Origin: Brachybacterium sp036311905
Lineage (GTDB): Bacteria > Actinomycetota > Actinomycetes > Actinomycetales > Dermabacteraceae
Reading direction: 5' to 3'
NCBI RefSeq assembly: GCF_036311905.1
Contig: NZ_JAZDCH010000008.1
Span: 1-64,000, forward strand
Length of the DNA stretch: 64,000 nt
Shown: piece after piece, positions 60,899-64,000 of the stretch
How positions within the stretch are numbered: the stretch's first letter is position 1
Layout: each line of letters begins with the position of its first letter
Notes under the pieces: model-generated
The model's database searches: none
What the model was told of the DNA's origin: nothing
Seen by the model: the letters and a program-made list of their open reading frames with translations, nothing else
Made by a program: the position numbers and the translations under genes

Positions 60899-62526
60899 CC
60901 CGGCTCGTGTCGTGCCGGCTCGATCCGGCCCGGCTCGTGTCGTCCCCGCTCGAACCGCACCGGCTCCAGCAGCCCCAGCTCCCGCAGTCCCGCCGCGACG
61001 AGCTCCGCCACGCGGGTGGCCCCGGCGGTGCTGAGATGGGTGTCGTCCTGCTCGCCGACGGGGAATCCAGGCCACTCGCCGGGCTCGAGCCAGAGGAAGT
61101 TCTCCGTCGAGCGCTCCTCCCCGTCGGCCTCCCACAGCTCGAGCGTGCGCTGCGAGAGGTCGATCAGCGGGACCGCCTCCTCGGCCGCGAGCGCGCGGAC
61201 GGCCTGCGGGTACCCGCCATGAGTGCGGACCGCGTGGCCGTCCTCGAAGCGGCGCCGCTCGATCGGGGTGAGCAGCACCGGGACGCCGCCGCGGGCGCGC
61301 ACACCCACGAGCATCCGCCGCAGCGCCGCCGGGTAGGCGAGGTGCACGTCCGCGAAGCGTTCGTCGTCCTTGGGGTCGTTGTGCCCGAAGGCGATGAGCA
61401 CCAGGTCCCCGGCGCGCAGCTCCTCGAGCGCCCCGTCGAGATGTCCCTCGGCGAGGAAGCTGACCGAGCTGCGGCCGGACACCGCCCGGTTCAGCACCGT
61501 GAGCCCGGTGGCCGATCCGAGCCGCATGCCCCAGCCCTCCCGCGGCGCCCGCTCGGGACCGTACTCGCTCGCCGTCGAGTCGGAGAGCACGATCGCCCGC
61601 GGCGCCCCGCCGGCGGGGACAGGCACCTCGAGCCAGGTCCCGGGGTCGGGCGCATCCGGCAGCTGCGGGCCGGTGCTGGTCCGCGCGCCCCAGTCGTTGC
61701 CGTGCTCGGCGAGGCGCGCATCTTCCCAGGCGAAGCCGCCCATCTCGCTCCACGGCTCCGTGGCCACGTGCTCGCCGACGGTGCAGGAGGCGACGATCGC
61801 CTGCCCGATCGCGTCGGGCTTCCCGCCCGGATGCCAGGGGCGCCCGAGGCGGACGCTCCCCGGCGCGACCCCGTCGGCCGCGGTGAGCCGTGCGCCATGC
61901 ACGAGGATCCCGCGCGGGTTCTCCCGGGCCGTCGACGGGGCGAGCAGGTAACCGGGGCCGACGCTGCGGATCTCCCCGCCCTCGACCAGGGCGGTCGCCC
62001 GCCCGTAGAGGAAGTCGACGTCGCCCTGGATGAGGCAGCCCCGCAGGTGGACGCGTCGCACCGATGCCCAGCCGGGGGCGTCCAGCAGCACCGTGTCCTG
62101 CTGGCCGAGCAGGTGGCAGCGCTCGACGAGGATCCGGTCGCCGCGGGTGCGCAGCGCGATCGCCTGGGTGTCCGGCCAGTCGGGGTGGAGGCGCTTGTCG
62201 AAGGAGTTCTCGACGGTGAGGTCGCGGAGGGTGACGCGGTCGGCGTCGATGGTGAGCGTCGCGCAGTCCTGCACGTACGGCAGGCCGGTGCGGTCCCGTG
62301 CCCCCTGGTGGAGGCCGAAGACGATCCGCACGTCCTCGGCGCGGCCCGTCGCCGAGCGGATCAGCAGCGGCGCCTCGCGCGGCGCGATCGCGATCTGCTC
62401 GACGTACTCGCCGGGCTCGATCACGATCTCCCGCACCGCGGGGTCGGCGAGGGCGAGGGACACCGAGGGCAGGGTCCCGGCCCGGTGGCCGACGCGGGCC
62501 GGAGAGGGGGTGGATCCGACGGCCAT
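60826..62526 (-). CDS. Two-domain pectin methylesterase-acetylesterase (CE8-CE12 fusion)
   Basis: A 566-residue protein with two esterases in one chain. Residues ~15-280 are a pectin methylesterase beta helix: GQQDT (141-145, Asp144), GDVDFLYG (Asp171 nucleophile) and RLGRPW (Arg229, Trp231). Residues ~305-515 are an SGNH acetylesterase: SDSTAS with Ser317, FGHND (380-384) and DDTH (494-497). It would remove methyl and acetyl esters from pectin; no signal peptide is seen, so imported oligosaccharides are the likely substrate. The last ~45 residues are Arg/Pro/Glu/Gly-rich repeats that run into the truncated hydrolase. The start at 62526 precedes a short gap to the LacI-DUF6807 gene. Confidence 0.9.
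   Translation of the reverse strand: MAVGSTPSPARVGHRAGTLPSVSLALADPAVREIVIEPGEYVEQIAIAPREAPLLIRSATGRAEDVRIVFGLHQGARDRTGLPYVQDCATLTIDADRVTLRDLTVENSFDKRLHPDWPDTQAIALRTRGDRILVERCHLLGQQDTVLLDAPGWASVRRVHLRGCLIQGDVDFLYGRATALVEGGEIRSVGPGYLLAPSTARENPRGILVHGARLTAADGVAPGSVRLGRPWHPGGKPDAIGQAIVASCTVGEHVATEPWSEMGGFAWEDARLAEHGNDWGARTSTGPQLPDAPDPGTWLEVPVPAGGAPRAIVLSDSTASEYGPERAPREGWGMRLGSATGLTVLNRAVSGRSSVSFLAEGHLDGALEELRAGDLVLIAFGHNDPKDDERFADVHLAYPAALRRMLVGVRARGGVPVLLTPIERRRFEDGHAVRTHGGYPQAVRALAAEEAVPLIDLSQRTLELWEADGEERSTENFLWLEPGEWPGFPVGEQDDTHLSTAGATRVAELVAAGLRELGLLEPVRFERGRHEPGRIEPARHEPGLSRSSSHGRSPRSCTPRPTGHGR
60899..60943. repeat. Direct repeat at the esterase/hydrolase junction
   Basis: CCCGGCTCGTGTCGT occurs at 60899-60913 and 60929-60943, 30 bases apart, exactly at the point where the esterase reading frame becomes low complexity and the hydrolase fragment begins. 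It may mark slippage or recombination that deleted the hydrolase start. Confidence 0.6.
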
Positions 62527-62564
62527 GGTGCTCCTTCGCACGGGTGGTTCACGGGCAGGGCCGG

Positions 62565-64000
62565 TCAGTCGAAGGCGGCGGCCGGGCCTTCCGCCGCGGC
62601 GATCGCCGCGAGCAGGTCCGGCACCTCCTCGCTGATCACCGGATGGTCGAGGACGGCGGTGCGCACCACGACGTCCAGCAGCTCCCCGCGGTCCAGCAGG
62701 CGCGGAGCGTCCCAGGCGAGGCTGGTGCCCACGCCGAGGTAGTCCGAGGCCCGCACGAACCAGGGGTCGATCCGGCCCTGCGCTTCCTCGTCCTGCACCA
62801 TCACCAGGCTGCTCCAGGCGTTGCCGTGACGGCGCTGGACGATGACGAAGGGACTGCGGGAGCCGTGCGCCATCGCCTCCCCGCGACCGCCCTCGACGAG
62901 CACGCGCACCTCGTCGGCGTCCGGCAGCCGCCAGAACAGCCCGCCGTAGCCCGCGCCGAGCCGACCCCGGTTCGCGGGGCTGGTGAAGGTCACCGGGCCG
63001 TCGCCGGGCCGGAGCCGGCTCCGCCAGCGCAGCCCCCAGCCGCGCGGGTCGGGCAGGAGATAGGTGCCCAGGCGCCGCTGCTCGTGGAGCAGGTCGCCGC
63101 CGTCGTGCGCGCGCCACTGCACGCGCGAGGCGAGCTCGCGGCCGGAGCGGTCCACGGACTCCTCCAAGGACTCCTGCACACCGTGGTTGGACAGCAGCGT
63201 CGACCCGCGGCCCTCGACGTAGGTGCGTCCGCCCCAGTAGGTGGTGCCGTTGGCGTCGGGCACCGTCAGCGAGAGCCCGAAGTGGTGCCGGTGGTCGCTG
63301 GGATTGGTGACCGTCATGGCGCGGCCCGCGAGGCTGCGCACCGGATGCAGGTGCGGCCGCGGACTGTGCACGGGGGGCATGGAACGGCCCGAGGCGGCCA
63401 CGGCCAGGAGGGTCCCGCTCGCGAGGAGGGTCCAGTCGCGGCCCTCCTTGACCCAGCCGAAGGGCGTGTTGGCGAGATCCTCGAGGCGCGGCGACTCCTC
63501 GCCGCCGCCGCCAGGGGCGATCGGCACCCGGGAGGGCGGCACGCGACCGGTGCTGTCGCCGACCTGCAGCAGGGGCTCGAGGACGGTCACGCCGGAGCCG
63601 GCCCGGCCGTCGGCGTCGTCGAGGCGGGCGCGCAGGAGGGACCAGGCGACTGATCCTGCGTCGAGCTGCTCCTGGCCGACGGTGGTCAGTCGCGGGACGG
63701 CGAAGCGCGACAGCTCGATGCCGTCGAAGCCGGTCACCGAGACGTCCTGCGGGACGCCCACCCCGAACTCGTTGAGCCGGGACTGCAGGCCGAAGGCGAC
63801 CAGGTCGTTGAAGGCCAGCGCCGCGGTCGCCCCCGAGGCGAGCACTGCCTCCGCCGCCTCGTAGCCGGCGGACATCGTCGCCCCGCCGGGCAGCACCTGC
63901 AGCGTGAAAGAGGGATCCTCGCCGGTGAGCGAGTGCAGCGCCGCGAGCCGCTCGCGATGGGCGGCACTGCGCGGGGGCCCGGCCACGTAGACCAGGTCGC
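62565..64000 (-). CDS. LacI-type regulator fused to a DUF6807 (PmoA-like) domain, partial
   Basis: The frame is open through the right edge, so the start and helix-turn-helix lie outside. Counting from the edge, the first ~145 residues are the end of a LacI/GalR sensor (AALAFNDLVAFGLQSRLNEFGVGVPQDVSVTGFDGIELSRFAVPRLTTV), then a Gly/Pro linker, then ~310 residues of the DUF6807 family: HLHPVRSLAGRAMTVTNPSDHRHHFGLSL, TYWGGRTYVEG, NHG and QDEEAQGRIDPWFVRASDYLGVGTSLAWD. DUF6807 has an unknown role but occurs with carbohydrate genes. It may sense or act on a sugar. It lies 38 bases upstream of the esterase fusion on the same strand. Confidence 0.82.
   Translation of the reverse strand, partial: DLVYVAGPPRSAAHRERLAALHSLTGEDPSFTLQVLPGGATMSAGYEAAEAVLASGATAALAFNDLVAFGLQSRLNEFGVGVPQDVSVTGFDGIELSRFAVPRLTTVGQEQLDAGSVAWSLLRARLDDADGRAGSGVTVLEPLLQVGDSTGRVPPSRVPIAPGGGGEESPRLEDLANTPFGWVKEGRDWTLLASGTLLAVAASGRSMPPVHSPRPHLHPVRSLAGRAMTVTNPSDHRHHFGLSLTVPDANGTTYWGGRTYVEGRGSTLLSNHGVQESLEESVDRSGRELASRVQWRAHDGGDLLHEQRRLGTYLLPDPRGWGLRWRSRLRPGDGPVTFTSPANRGRLGAGYGGLFWRLPDADEVRVLVEGGRGEAMAHGSRSPFVIVQRRHGNAWSSLVMVQDEEAQGRIDPWFVRASDYLGVGTSLAWDAPRLLDRGELLDVVVRTAVLDHPVISEEVPDLLAAIAAAEGPAAAFD

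Noticed and set aside
1..64000. tRNA, rRNA or sugar riboswitch
   Set aside because: No cloverleaf, rRNA-like or known riboswitch consensus was recognised by eye; a covariance-model search would be decisive.

Overview
The window is 64 kb of very GC-rich actinobacterial DNA, carried on many GTG as well as ATG starts with purine-rich ribosome binding sites, Tat-type lipoprotein signals, a DUF1206 membrane protein and a lone RNase J. A Micrococcales genus such as Brachybacterium (Dermabacteraceae) would fit; that is inference from style, not a database result. Most of the DNA is one long plant cell-wall glycan utilisation region, with a few housekeeping genes (thyA, dfrA, RNase J) embedded near the right end. 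No tRNA, rRNA, CRISPR array or transposase was seen.

Left block (1-13.8 kb, + strand): two LplB/LplC-type sugar permeases, an exo-rhamnogalacturonan lyase (PL26), a rhamnogalacturonan acetylesterase (CE12), L-rhamnose mutarotase, a BNR-4 propeller protein, an esterase, a Tat lipoprotein binding protein, a six-hairpin glycosidase-like protein and a TIM-barrel isomerase. This reads as rhamnogalacturonan-I backbone breakdown. Second block (14.1-22.8 kb, +): a second LplB/LplC pair, a DUF3502-type binding protein, a YesL-like DUF624 protein, a GH35 beta-galactosidase and a ROK regulator. Third block (22.9-27.1 kb): two orphan binding proteins either side of a DeoR-HTH/sensor-domain regulator. Fourth block (27.2-32.1 kb): a divergent pair of type II arabinogalactan enzymes (GH43_24-like exo-beta-1,3-galactanase, GH30 beta-1,6-galactanase) bounded on both sides by copies of one 81-bp hairpin repeat.

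Fifth block (32.1-44.1 kb): a five-gene minus-strand operon araB-araD-araA-alditol oxidase-GH27, its LacI regulator, a relic of a CUT2 (XylH-type) permease, and a complete CUT1 binding protein plus two permeases. Sixth block (44.1-50 kb): a two-component system, two small membrane proteins, and a minus-strand LacI-thyA-dfrA operon with 4-base overlaps. Seventh block (50-53.5 kb): two GH51 alpha-L-arabinofuranosidases. Last block (53.5-64 kb): an unknown lipoprotein, RNase J, a TIM-barrel isomerase, an AraC regulator divergent from a PhyH-type dioxygenase, a truncated alpha/beta hydrolase, a pectin methylesterase-acetylesterase fusion (CE8-CE12) and a LacI-DUF6807 fusion that runs off the right edge.

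Taken together, side-chain arabinose and galactose would be released by GH51, GH43, GH30, GH35 and GH27, the RG-I backbone by PL26 and its esterases, oligosaccharides imported by CUT1 transporters whose ATPase is not in the window (probably a shared MsmK/UgpC type elsewhere), and L-arabinose fed through AraA/AraB/AraD to xylulose 5-phosphate. The most interesting non-coding signals are LacI-type operators set inside recognisable promoters: one 16-bp operator is shared by the transporter at 40.6 kb and the GH51 operon at 50.2 kb, another by araB and the relic transporter. Three families of long inverted repeats occur twice each, two of them framing discrete gene cassettes.
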